In this document: positions 24,899 to 31,765 of the stretch, one piece after another
Layout of the letters: each line of letters opens with the position of its first letter
Position numbering within the stretch: the stretch's first letter is position 1
NCBI GenBank assembly: GCA_964383325.1
Contig: CAYLGY010000024.1
Coordinates: forward strand, 1-31,765
DNA from: CAYLGY01 sp964383325
GTDB lineage: Bacteria > Pseudomonadota > Alphaproteobacteria > Rhizobiales > Rhizobiaceae
Length of the DNA: 31,765 nt
Reading direction: 5' to 3'
Notes under the pieces: model-generated
Database searches by the model: none
The model's input: only the letters and a program-made list of their open reading frames with translations
Told to the model about the DNA's origin: nothing
Made by a program: the position numbers and the translations under genes

Positions 24899-26196
24899 AG
24901 GGTCAGCTCCTTCGCCACGCGCCGCATGACGGCAACGGCCATCATGAGATCGTCGATTTCCATGGATTCGTTCGGATTATGCGAACCGTTGCGATTGCGG
25001 ATGAAGATCATGCCGCTGCGCACCCCAGCCTGTGCAAATACGGCCGCATCGTGCCCTGCCCCGCTCGGCATGGTTTCCGCAGGCAATTGCAGAGCCCTGC
25101 ATGCGTCGAGGATGGAAGCGATCATGTCCGGATCCAGCTCTGCGGGGTCCGCCCGAACCATCGTATCGAATTCGAACCTGACCTTGCGTTCGCGCGAAAT
25201 GATCTGGCACTCCGATTGCAACAGGCCCTGAATCGCCAGCAGTGTGGAAGGATCCTGGCTTCTTGCCTCGAAACTGAAGGTTGCCTCGCCCGGAATACGC
25301 GACATTGCGTGATGGGCCGGATCTGTGTGCAGGATGCCGCAGGTCAGCACAAGATCGCCGCCATGTTGCTGGATCGTGGCCCAATGCTCGTCCATGCGCG
25401 TGATCAGTTCCGCGACCGCAAAGACCGCATCGCGGCGCAACCAGCGCGGAATCGCCCCCGAATGGCCCGCCTCGCCGATACATTCGATCGTCCGATGACG
25501 AATATTGCCACGTATGCCGGTAACCGCCGCGACCGGCCAGCCGCGCTCGACGAGTACCGGACCCTGCTCGATATGCGCTTCGAGAAAGAACTTCACGCGG
25601 CAGGCGTCGATCAGCGGCTTGCCGCTTGCGATATCCTCGACCGGCAATCCGATTGCGGCCATCGCCTCGCCAAGCGTATCCTTGCCGTCGCGGCGACGGG
25701 TCGCCAGCGAATGCGCATCCAGCCGGCCGAAAAGCGCCAGCGAGCCCATATAGGCCTGTCCGTACCAGGCGCTTTCCTCGCCGCGCAATGCCCATGCCCG
25801 CAACGGCAACCGCGTCTTCACGCCTTCCCGTTCCAGCGCGATCAGGGTCAGGAGGGCAGCGACGACGCCTGCCAGCCCGTCGAAATTGCCGCCTTCCGGC
25901 ACCGAGTCGACATGGGAGCCGAAATACCCCGCCTCGGCCTCCGGCTGGAGATCATCGCTACGGCCAATTACCAGATTGGCGCCCGCATCCCGCCAGCAAT
26001 GCAGGCCATGCGCCCGGGCCTGTTCCTCAAGATAATCGAGGACGCGGGATTCGACTGCGGAATAGGCCGGGCGTGAAACGCCCCTCGCGTCCGGCGACAT
26101 GGCGGCAATGTCGGCGAACAGCCTCCCGGCAAGCTCCGCGAGGCCGGAAAGTCCATCCATGTGCGCTTCATTTGCCAGCCGGGCGGACTCCGCCAT
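24895..26196 (-). CDS. M20-family N-carbamoyl-L-amino acid hydrolase / allantoate amidohydrolase-like
   Basis: A 433-residue Zn or Mn amidohydrolase. Metal ligands fit the family: H95 (GSHVDSVPEGG), D106 (NFDGLAG), E141 (RGEESAWYG), H208 (LEAHIEQGPVL) and H406 (GSHNPNESM). SGAGHDAAVFAQAG is the family substrate/dimer motif. Members cleave N-carbamoyl amino acids, ureidopropionate or allantoate. Between pyrD and pyrC, and coupled to both, the likely substrate is N-carbamoyl-L-aspartate (ureidosuccinase), giving aspartate, CO2 and ammonia; that is inference. ATG 26196 (TGATG with pyrD) is chosen; GTG 26199 is three bases upstream. The acidic metal loop has S in EESAWYG where many relatives have G. 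Confidence 0.88.
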   Translation of the reverse strand: MAESARLANEAHMDGLSGLAELAGRLFADIAAMSPDARGVSRPAYSAVESRVLDYLEEQARAHGLHCWRDAGANLVIGRSDDLQPEAEAGYFGSHVDSVPEGGNFDGLAGVVAALLTLIALEREGVKTRLPLRAWALRGEESAWYGQAYMGSLALFGRLDAHSLATRRRDGKDTLGEAMAAIGLPVEDIASGKPLIDACRVKFFLEAHIEQGPVLVERGWPVAAVTGIRGNIRHRTIECIGEAGHSGAIPRWLRRDAVFAVAELITRMDEHWATIQQHGGDLVLTCGILHTDPAHHAMSRIPGEATFSFEARSQDPSTLLAIQGLLQSECQIISRERKVRFEFDTMVRADPAELDPDMIASILDACRALQLPAETMPSGAGHDAAVFAQAGVRSGMIFIRNRNGSHNPNESMEIDDLMMAVAVMRRVAKELTL

Positions 26197-27137
26197 CACG
26201 CGATCGCCTCCCAGACCATTCCACCGTCTTCAGCGGATGAACTCAACTTGCCGACAAGATCGCTGATGCGCTCGATCTCCTGCTCCCGGCAATATGCGGC
26301 AAGATCGTCAATGATCTGCAACATCGCGCCCGGATGGCGGAAGGTCGCCGTGCCTACCTGCACTGCCCGGCAGCCGACGAGAAGATATTCGATCGCATCC
26401 GCCGCGGAACCGATGCCACCGCAGCCAATGACCGGAATCCCGACTGTACGGACGCATTGATAGGCCATGCGCAGGATGACCGGCTTGACGGCGGGACCCG
26501 ACAGCCCGCCCATGACCTTGCCGAGGGTCGGCCGGCGCGTGCGGATATCGACACTCATGGCAAGGATCGTATTGGCTACGACCAGCGCGTCTGCCCCACC
26601 GGCCTCGGCTGCTGCCGCCACTTCCGGAATCTCGCCGGTGTTCGGCGTCAGCTTGGCCCACAGGGGCAGGTCGGTCGCGGCACGAAGCTTCTGCATGACC
26701 TGCAGGGTCGGTCCCGGCCGCATGGCGAAAGCCCGGCCGTCATCTTCCAGATTGGGGCAGGATATGTTGACTTCGACTGCGGAGACGCCTGGCACCGACA
26801 CCCGCGCGCATAGCGTGGCGAATTCGTCCGGCGTATTGGCCGAGATCGAGACGATGAGCGGAGCATTGTACTCCGCATAGAGCGGGATGACTTCGTTCAC
26901 GAAATAATCGGTGCCCCGGGAGGGAATGCCGATCGAGTTGAGCATGCCGTCCGGGAGTTCCGAGACGCGCGGCGTCGGATTGCCGAGCCGGACTTCCGGC
27001 GTCACCGTCTTGGTCACCAGCGCGCCGAGCCGATCAAAATCGATGATGGCGGCGAGCTCCTGCGAGAACGTGCCCGAGGCGGGCATGACCGGATTGGCGA
27101 GCTTCAGCCCGCCGCATTCGATCGAGAGGTCTACCAT
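26196..27137 (-). CDS. pyrD: Dihydroorotate dehydrogenase, class 1B catalytic subunit
   Basis: A 313-residue FMN barrel enzyme. NPVMPASGTF (15-24), K43 in VTKTV, NPTPRVSELPDGMLNSIG (53-70) and VNISCPN with catalytic C127 are the class 1B pattern; GGLSGPAVKP and PVIGCGGIGSAADAIEYLLVG bind FMN phosphate. There is no N-terminal membrane helix, as in quinone-linked class 2 enzymes, and no C-terminal ferredoxin, as in dihydropyrimidine dehydrogenase PreA. It should work with PyrK and NAD(H). The start ATG 27137 has a near-perfect AGGAGG 7 bases upstream and overlaps pyrK by 7 bases. The frame is open further upstream (to 27236) but inside pyrK. Confidence 0.94.
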   Translation of the reverse strand: MVDLSIECGGLKLANPVMPASGTFSQELAAIIDFDRLGALVTKTVTPEVRLGNPTPRVSELPDGMLNSIGIPSRGTDYFVNEVIPLYAEYNAPLIVSISANTPDEFATLCARVSVPGVSAVEVNISCPNLEDDGRAFAMRPGPTLQVMQKLRAATDLPLWAKLTPNTGEIPEVAAAAEAGGADALVVANTILAMSVDIRTRRPTLGKVMGGLSGPAVKPVILRMAYQCVRTVGIPVIGCGGIGSAADAIEYLLVGCRAVQVGTATFRHPGAMLQIIDDLAAYCREQEIERISDLVGKLSSSAEDGGMVWEAIA

Positions 27138-27964
27138 GATATCGCCTCCTGCAGCGGAAATACCGGCCCTTCGCAACAGACCCGGCGATGCACAATGTCG
27201 ACCCCGTCGCGGAACGGGCGCACGCAGCAGAAGCACATTCCGATTCCGCAGGCCATCTGCTGCTCCAGCGCCACCTCGCCGAACAGGTCCAGCCGACGCG
27301 CGACACGCTGCGCGGCGAGCATCAGCCGGTTGGAGCCGCAGACATATAGGCCGCCCAGCTTCTCCTTGCTGTAGAGCAGGTGGAGGATGTCCTCGACATT
27401 CTCGACGTCGGAAGTGCCTTCCAGATCGGTGACGGTCACCACCTCGGCTCCGTCGCTGCGCATTTCATCGACCGACATGAGGACTTCGGGGCTGCGGGCG
27501 CTGAGAATGGCCGTCACCCGATGTCCGCGCTGCCGGGCGAAGGGAACCAGCGGCGCCATGGTCGCGAGCCCGACGCCTCGCGCCAGCACGACGATCGGCG
27601 CCTCGCCTTCCGGCAGGGAAAAGCCGATGCCGAGCGGGCCGAGAATATTGAAGCTTTCCCCGGCCTGCATCCGCGCCATGGCCAGCGTGCCGGTTCCGGT
27701 GACCTTGTAGAGGAAGGACAATCGCCCTGCCTCCGGTTCGATCCGGTAGATGCTCATCGGCCGGCGGAAAAAGGGCTGCAGCTCAACCTTCTGCGGGCAG
27801 AGCAGATGAAAGAACTGGCCAGGAACCGCTCGTGTCGCATGCTCGGGCACCGAGAGGACCATGAGGCGGTACTCGCGATTGACCGCTTCATTGGACAGGA
27901 CCAGCGCGTTGACTTCGGTAGGTGGACCGACGGGAATTCCAGACTCTGCTTGCGGGCTGCTCAT
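27131..27964 (-). CDS. pyrK: Dihydroorotate dehydrogenase electron-transfer subunit
   Basis: A 277-residue FAD and [2Fe-2S] protein that links PyrD (class 1B) to NAD+/NADH. RRPMSIY (67-73) is the FAD motif. The ILGPLGIGF region (107-115), then PIVVLARGVGLATMAPL, forms the nucleotide-binding part. The cluster ligands are C239, C244, C247 and C263 or C264 (ACGIGMCFCC...RRVCCEGPVF), matching CX4CX2C...C. ATG 27964 lies 17 bases after dctM. The open frame continues upstream into dctM, but out of dctM's own frame, so there is no fusion. Confidence 0.93.
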   Translation of the reverse strand: MSSPQAESGIPVGPPTEVNALVLSNEAVNREYRLMVLSVPEHATRAVPGQFFHLLCPQKVELQPFFRRPMSIYRIEPEAGRLSFLYKVTGTGTLAMARMQAGESFNILGPLGIGFSLPEGEAPIVVLARGVGLATMAPLVPFARQRGHRVTAILSARSPEVLMSVDEMRSDGAEVVTVTDLEGTSDVENVEDILHLLYSKEKLGGLYVCGSNRLMLAAQRVARRLDLFGEVALEQQMACGIGMCFCCVRPFRDGVDIVHRRVCCEGPVFPLQEAISW

Positions 27965-27981
27965 GCGCGAAACCTGTTCCG

Positions 27982-29268
27982 TTACCGGCCGAGAATCAGA
28001 TTCGGCAGGAAGGTGGATAGCTGCGGTACATAGGTGACCACGGCAAGCGTCAGCAGATTGATGGCGATGAAGGGCCATAAACCGATGATGATGGTGGTAG
28101 CCGGCTTGTTCAGCGTCGATGAGGCCACGAAAATGTCGAGACCGAAGGGCGGCGTGATCATGCCGATGCAGATATTCAGACAGACGACCAGGCCGAAATG
28201 AATGGGGTCGATTCCGTAAGCAACCGCCACCGGAAAGAGCGCCGGCACCAGCACCAGCAGCGCCGAATTCGGATCGATGAACATTCCGGCAATCAGGAAG
28301 AGCACATTGACCACCAGCAGGAAGACGATCCAGTTGGCTTCGATCGCGTCCATGAAGGAGATCACCATGGCGGGGAATTGTGCCAGCGTTATGAAATAGG
28401 CAATGAAGCTCCCGAGGCCGAGAAGAATGAAGATGACGGAATTGGTGATTGCCGCGTCGCCGCACACCCGGAATAGTCCTGCGATCGACAGGTCGCGATA
28501 GACCACCATTTCCACGAACAGTGCATAGACAACGCTGACCGCCGCCGCCTCCGTCGGCGTGAAGATGCCCCCATAAATGCCGCCAAGGATGATTGCCGGC
28601 AGACCGAGCGCCCATCCGGCCGTGGCAAGCGCCCGGACCCGCTCGGACCACGAGGCCGGCGTGGTTCGTTTGCGCCCCGACCGGATATTGTCCACGACCA
28701 CATAGGCCGAGAACGCCAGGGCGAGGAAAATGCCGATGACGAGGCCGCCGGCAAAAAGGCCCGTGATCGACGTGCCGGTCAGCCAGCCATAGATGATCAG
28801 GGTGATCGAAGGCGGAATGAGCAGCGCCACTTCGGCGGAGGAGACAATGAGACCCAACGAGAACCGCTCCCGGTAGCCCGCTGCGACCAGTTCCGGATAC
28901 ATGATCCTGCCAAGGGCCGCCACGGTCGCCGGCGCAGAGCCGCTGACCGAGCCGAATGCGGCGCAGGCCGCGACGGTGGTATGGCCCATGCCGCCTGCGC
29001 GATGGCCAAGGAATGCCTTCACAAGCTCGGTGAGGTCGCGGGCTATCCTGCCCTTGGCCATGATCTCGGCCGCAAGGATGAAGAACGGAATTGCCAGCAG
29101 GGTGGAATGGTTGATCCCGCCGACGATCTTCTGCCCGATGACGATATCGGGCAGTCTGGAAAAATACATCTCCTTGACGAGAAGGCCCGGCACGCCCAGT
29201 ACGAGCAACATTTCGAAGCCTAGGAAAAGGAGGACCATCGCAAGGAGGAAAACGCCGATCACCATCAT
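27982..29268 (-). CDS. dctM: TRAP transporter, large permease subunit (DctM type)
   Basis: A 428-residue inner-membrane protein with about 12-13 hydrophobic segments. MMVIGVFLLAMVLLFLGFEM starts it; AFGSVSGSAPATVAALGRIMYPEL and the stretch SFSLGLIVSSAEVALLIPPSITLI are the DctM signatures (Na+-coupled elevator transport). ATG 29268 (or 29265) fits the family length; the longer open frame to 29529 is inside dctQ. Na+-driven uptake is typical of TRAP systems, and the mrp operon next door could supply the gradient. Substrate inferred from neighbours: orotate or a relative. Confidence 0.93.
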   Translation of the reverse strand: MMVIGVFLLAMVLLFLGFEMLLVLGVPGLLVKEMYFSRLPDIVIGQKIVGGINHSTLLAIPFFILAAEIMAKGRIARDLTELVKAFLGHRAGGMGHTTVAACAAFGSVSGSAPATVAALGRIMYPELVAAGYRERFSLGLIVSSAEVALLIPPSITLIIYGWLTGTSITGLFAGGLVIGIFLALAFSAYVVVDNIRSGRKRTTPASWSERVRALATAGWALGLPAIILGGIYGGIFTPTEAAAVSVVYALFVEMVVYRDLSIAGLFRVCGDAAITNSVIFILLGLGSFIAYFITLAQFPAMVISFMDAIEANWIVFLLVVNVLFLIAGMFIDPNSALLVLVPALFPVAVAYGIDPIHFGLVVCLNICIGMITPPFGLDIFVASSTLNKPATTIIIGLWPFIAINLLTLAVVTYVPQLSTFLPNLILGR

Positions 29269-29270
29269 GA

Positions 29271-29783
29271 TCAGTGCCCCGCACTGGCTGTGAGATCGCT
29301 GTTGCTGCGCCGGTCGAGGATACCCGCAAGGCTGAGCCCGTACCGCAGCGAGAGCAACAGGAAGCCTACCGGCAGCGAGAGGTAGAGATAGGCGTTGCTG
29401 ATCCGGAGAGTCGGGCTGGTCTGGCCGGAATTCAGCACGAGCAAGGTGATGTCCCAGCCGAACCAGACGACATAGAGGCTGAAGGCAAGCCCCACCGCGT
29501 CGATGACGCGTCCCACGCGCATCCGCCACTTTTCGGGAAAGCGGTCGAGATAAGAGGACATGGCAATCTGGCGCCCGCGCGCCAGCGCAAGGCCAAGACC
29601 AAGAAACACCATCCAGACCATCAGGTAGCGCGTCGCTTCATCGACCCATTCGACCCGCTGGGCCAGCTGGATGGAAATCTCGCGCGCCAGGATGGCGGAG
29701 CTGTAGAGCACCACCATCAGAATGAAGATCGAAGCCAGAAGGAAGTGCTCCAGGCGATCGAGCCAATGCAGCATTGTCTTCAC
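29271..29783 (-). CDS. dctQ: TRAP transporter, small permease subunit (DctQ type)
   Basis: A 170-residue membrane protein with four hydrophobic segments: HFLLASIFILMVVLYSSAI, YLMVWMVFLGLGLALARG, VIDAVGLAFSLYVVWFGW and LYLSLPVGFLLLSLRYGL. EWVDEATRYLMVWMVFLG, with its Trp and Glu, is the DctQ family motif. The start is uncertain: GTG 29783 is preceded by GGAG at 7 bases and gives a normal N-terminus; ATG 29837 would add 18 mostly Arg/Cys residues. It lies between dctP and dctM. Confidence 0.9.
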   Translation of the reverse strand: MKTMLHWLDRLEHFLLASIFILMVVLYSSAILAREISIQLAQRVEWVDEATRYLMVWMVFLGLGLALARGRQIAMSSYLDRFPEKWRMRVGRVIDAVGLAFSLYVVWFGWDITLLVLNSGQTSPTLRISNAYLYLSLPVGFLLLSLRYGLSLAGILDRRSNSDLTASAGH

Positions 29784-29840
29784 GGAACGGCTCCAGGCTG
29801 GAGCGGCGGCGCGCCGGCATGCCGGGCACCGCCTCATCCA

Positions 29841-30857
29841 TCAGTTTCCGACGACCTCGGAATATTGGGCTTCATAGGCCTCGACGATCTTCTTGCCGGC
29901 CTCGCCCGTCTCCGACAGATAGACGGCGCGGGATGCCGGATACATCAGCTCGCGCATGGCTGCACGCTCTTCATCGCTGAGTTCCCTTACTGTCATGCCG
30001 GCCTCGGTGAGAGCCTGCAGGGCCTTTCTCTGCGACTCTTCCTTGATCGCCTCGACCTTGGGGCGCACTTCCTCGAATGCCTCGGCAATCACGTTCTGAT
30101 ATTCCTCCGGCAGCGAGTTCCACCAGGCCGGATTGAACAGGATCACATCCTCATTGGCGCCGTGGCCCGACACTAGCAGGTAATCCTGCACTTCATTGTA
30201 TTTCATGGTCGCGATCGTATCGAGTGCGTTCTCCTGCCCGTCAATGACGCCGGTCTGGAGCGCCGTATACAATTCGCCAAAGGGAAGCGGGATCGCAGAG
30301 GCCCCGACCGCATTGAATTGCTCTACCAGGACCTTCGAATCCATGACCCGGAAGCGCTGGCCCTGGAACGCCTGCAGGTCGTCGAGCGGCTTGTTGGAGG
30401 TGAAGCTCTTGCGCCCGTTCGGCCAGATGGCCAGCGCCTTGAAACCGAGCGGTTCGAAACTGTCGAGCACCGCCTGTCCGAATGCACCGGTCCGCAACTC
30501 GCTGGCCTGCGCGAGGTCGGCCGGGTAGATGAAGGGCACGTCGAGGATCGTCACCGCAGGATTGAACGGCGCGAGGAATGCGGCCGGCGATACCGTGCCT
30601 TCCATCACGCCTAGCTGAACGCCTTCGTTCATCTCGCGCGCCTGGCCGAGCTGGCCAGCGGGGAAAAGCTGGAACTCGACCGCACCGTTCGTCCGCTCCT
30701 TTACCAGTTCCGCCACCATTTCGAGCCCCTGGTGGCGGGCTTGCTGCGGCGATTCCAGATGGCCGATGCGGGCCGTGAATTCCTGCGCATGCGCCATGCC
30801 CGCAAGCAGGGCGGAAGCGAGCGCAAGACCGAGTACTTGCATGCGTTTCGAAGCCAT
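29841..30857 (-). CDS. dctP: TRAP transporter, substrate-binding protein (DctP type)
   Basis: A 338-residue periplasmic binding protein and first gene of the TRAP/pyr operon. A signal peptide (residues 1-24, ending AHA) precedes the mature protein. LFPAGQLGQAREMNEGVQLG (65-84) and the motif LQAFQGQRFRV (161-171) are the family signatures; R170 is the Arg that usually salt-bridges a substrate carboxylate, so the ligand should be an organic acid. Orotate, dihydroorotate and carbamoyl-aspartate all qualify. ATG 30857 has AGGGGA about 8 bases upstream; the frame is open to 30887. A TTGACA and an inverted repeat lie upstream. Confidence 0.93.
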   Translation of the reverse strand: MASKRMQVLGLALASALLAGMAHAQEFTARIGHLESPQQARHQGLEMVAELVKERTNGAVEFQLFPAGQLGQAREMNEGVQLGVMEGTVSPAAFLAPFNPAVTILDVPFIYPADLAQASELRTGAFGQAVLDSFEPLGFKALAIWPNGRKSFTSNKPLDDLQAFQGQRFRVMDSKVLVEQFNAVGASAIPLPFGELYTALQTGVIDGQENALDTIATMKYNEVQDYLLVSGHGANEDVILFNPAWWNSLPEEYQNVIAEAFEEVRPKVEAIKEESQRKALQALTEAGMTVRELSDEERAAMRELMYPASRAVYLSETGEAGKKIVEAYEAQYSEVVGN

Positions 30858-30913
30858 GTCACCAATCCCCTGTTTTCGTTTCCGCAAATAGAAGAACCCG
30901 CCGCCTCGATCCG

Positions 30914-30919
30914 TGTCAA
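30914..30919 (-). promoter_or_regulatory. Candidate -35 element of the TRAP/pyr operon
   Basis: TTGACA on the minus strand, consensus for sigma-70, about 57 bases before the dctP start. The best -10-like hexamer downstream, TTCTAT (30888-30893), is 20 bases away, longer than usual, so the -10 is uncertain. The inverted repeat at 30926-30939 is just upstream of it. Confidence 0.35.
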
Positions 30920-30925
30920 GGCAAA

Positions 30926-30939
30926 TCTCAAAAATGAGA
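30926..30939. promoter_or_regulatory. Palindromic operator candidate between xre and dctP
   Basis: TCTCA (30926-30930) and TGAGA (30935-30939) are perfect inverted arms around a 4-base A/T spacer. They lie 7 bases upstream of the TTGACA element, in the 105-base gap between the XRE gene and dctP. XRE-type proteins bind such short palindromes, so the adjacent regulator may act here. Confidence 0.45.
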
Positions 30940-30962
30940 CTGCCCGGCGTGCAGGCGCCGTC

Positions 30963-31765
30963 TCACCCGATACCATAGCGCTGCACCAGCCGGTCGAGAT
31001 ACGCCGCCGCTGCTTCCGCCTTCAGGGCTCTGCGCCACAGATTGTCCGCGATCCGCTGATGCAGGAGCATGGGTTCCTCAGCCGAGGTGATCAGGGCGAC
31101 GCCGAGATGGACATTGGGTTGCTCGCCGAGCCGGAACGGGCTGATGGCAAGCACCGAGCGATCCCGCTGTCGAAAGATCTGGAAGGTCGTCGCCGGTGTC
31201 GGTTCGCGGATGATGCCGATCTGCACGCCGGGCGGCGGCGATCGCAGCATGGCCGCCACATGTTCGACTTCTTCGCGTGCATTCAGCCGGCGCCTTGCGA
31301 TCACTTCGGCGGAAAGATCATGCCTGCCGATCACGCCATGCATCAGGATCCGCTCGATCTCCGCCGTGGAAATCAGGCTGACGATCCGCAAGCGGCGGCG
31401 CAGATAGGCGCGCTTGCGCTCGCGCAGCACCCCCATCAGCAGCACGAGCGACGCCCTCACGGCCTCGGCAGCCTCGGGGTCTGGCGGCAGGGTATCGTGC
31501 AGCACCTCTTCCAGCATCGCATCATAGCGGTCCGACGTGAGGAGGTAGGAAACCGGCCCGAACAGCCCCGTCACCTCTTCCGATTGCTGTTCGAGCTGGC
31601 GCATGCGCTCAAAGAAGGCGAGACCGTTATCGACATATTCCATTCCGACGCCCAGCAGATTGGGCAGGGAAACGCCCAGTACTTCCGCGATGCGGGTCAG
31701 GGTGTCGATCTTGGCGATCTGCCCCTTCTCGGCGCGATAGAGCGCGGCGCGTGAAATGCCGATCG
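30963..31765 (-). CDS. XRE-family transcriptional regulator, 5' end missing
   Basis: The frame is open to the window edge: upstream of the Met at 31643 it still reads IGISRAALYRAEKGQIAKID and TLTRIAEVLGVSLPNLLGVG, a clear XRE helix-turn-helix. The gene therefore starts beyond base 31765, not at 31643. About 266 residues are visible. The C-terminal 220 form an uncharacterised ligand-domain: a helical part (to about MHGVIGRHDL), then an alpha/beta part with PGVQIGIIREPTPATTFQIF. Same strand as dctP, 105 bases upstream, so it is a likely regulator of that operon. Its effector may be orotate or another pyrimidine; this is inference. Confidence 0.82.
   Translation of the reverse strand, partial: IGISRAALYRAEKGQIAKIDTLTRIAEVLGVSLPNLLGVGMEYVDNGLAFFERMRQLEQQSEEVTGLFGPVSYLLTSDRYDAMLEEVLHDTLPPDPEAAEAVRASLVLLMGVLRERKRAYLRRRLRIVSLISTAEIERILMHGVIGRHDLSAEVIARRRLNAREEVEHVAAMLRSPPPGVQIGIIREPTPATTFQIFRQRDRSVLAISPFRLGEQPNVHLGVALITSAEEPMLLHQRIADNLWRRALKAEAAAAYLDRLVQRYGIG

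Noticed and set aside
26196..27137. PyrD could be PreA, the catalytic subunit of dihydropyrimidine dehydrogenase.
   Set aside because: It lacks the C-terminal two-[4Fe-4S] ferredoxin of PreA, matches the class 1B motif set, and is coupled to PyrK.
27131..29329. An apparent 732-residue fusion of a long unknown segment with PyrK.
   Set aside because: The upstream part is dctM read in the wrong frame; dctM has its own clear frame, and PyrK begins at ATG 27964.
30963..31643. Reading the regulator as a complete 226-residue protein starting at Met 31643.
   Set aside because: The frame continues to the window end and encodes the XRE helix-turn-helix, so the gene is cut by the window edge.

Overview
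The window is GC-rich, densely coded bacterial chromosome, most likely from an alphaproteobacterium of the Rhizobiales (Hyphomicrobiales). This rests on the codon use, on the gene families (soluble NAD formate dehydrogenase Fds, a six-ORF Mrp antiporter with fused A/B subunits, TRAP and ProVWX-type transporters) and on a palindrome at 344-389 that looks like a familiar rhizobial intergenic repeat. The species cannot be named from the sequence. Betaine uptake plus a Mrp Na+/H+ antiporter would suit a salt-exposed habitat, but that is inference. No rRNA, tRNA, CRISPR array, transposase or phage gene was seen.

Layout. 1-342: 3' end of a CpaA-type prepilin peptidase. 446-715 (-): small single-pass membrane protein. 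908-2119 (+): Fsr-like MFS exporter. 2137-3141 (-): long-form ornithine carbamoyltransferase. 3282-4859 (-): non-pyrrolysine MttB-family methyltransferase. 4975-5919 (+): divergent LysR regulator. 6127-9217 (+): ProVWX-type betaine/choline ABC transporter, ending in a clear intrinsic terminator. 9368-15358 (-): complete formate dehydrogenase operon fdsG-fdsB-fdsA-fdhD-fdsD, with a LysR gene (15466-16383) upstream on the same strand. 16384-16726: long non-coding leader with several potential hairpins. 16727-22745 (+): mrpA/B-C-D-E-F-G. 22758-30857 (-): a tightly coupled operon running dctP-dctQ-dctM-pyrK-pyrD(class 1B)-M20 hydrolase-pyrC-pyrE-small ORF. 30963-31765 (-): XRE-family regulator, cut by the window end.

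How the genes fit together. The left half reads as a methylamine/betaine one-carbon module: import of a quaternary amine (ProVWX), demethylation (MttB family), and oxidation of the resulting formate (Fds). The corrinoid protein and methyl-THF enzymes it would need are not in the window. The right half is the most interesting part. A TRAP importer is fused operonically to NAD-type dihydroorotate dehydrogenase (PyrD+PyrK), an N-carbamoyl amino acid hydrolase, dihydroorotase and orotate phosphoribosyltransferase. Together these could take up orotate (or dihydroorotate or carbamoyl-aspartate) and either degrade it to aspartate, CO2 and ammonia or salvage it to OMP.

A second notable point is in FdsA. 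The His-Cys3 [4Fe-4S] motif expected near residues 112-125 keeps its His, but all three Cys are replaced, without any length change.
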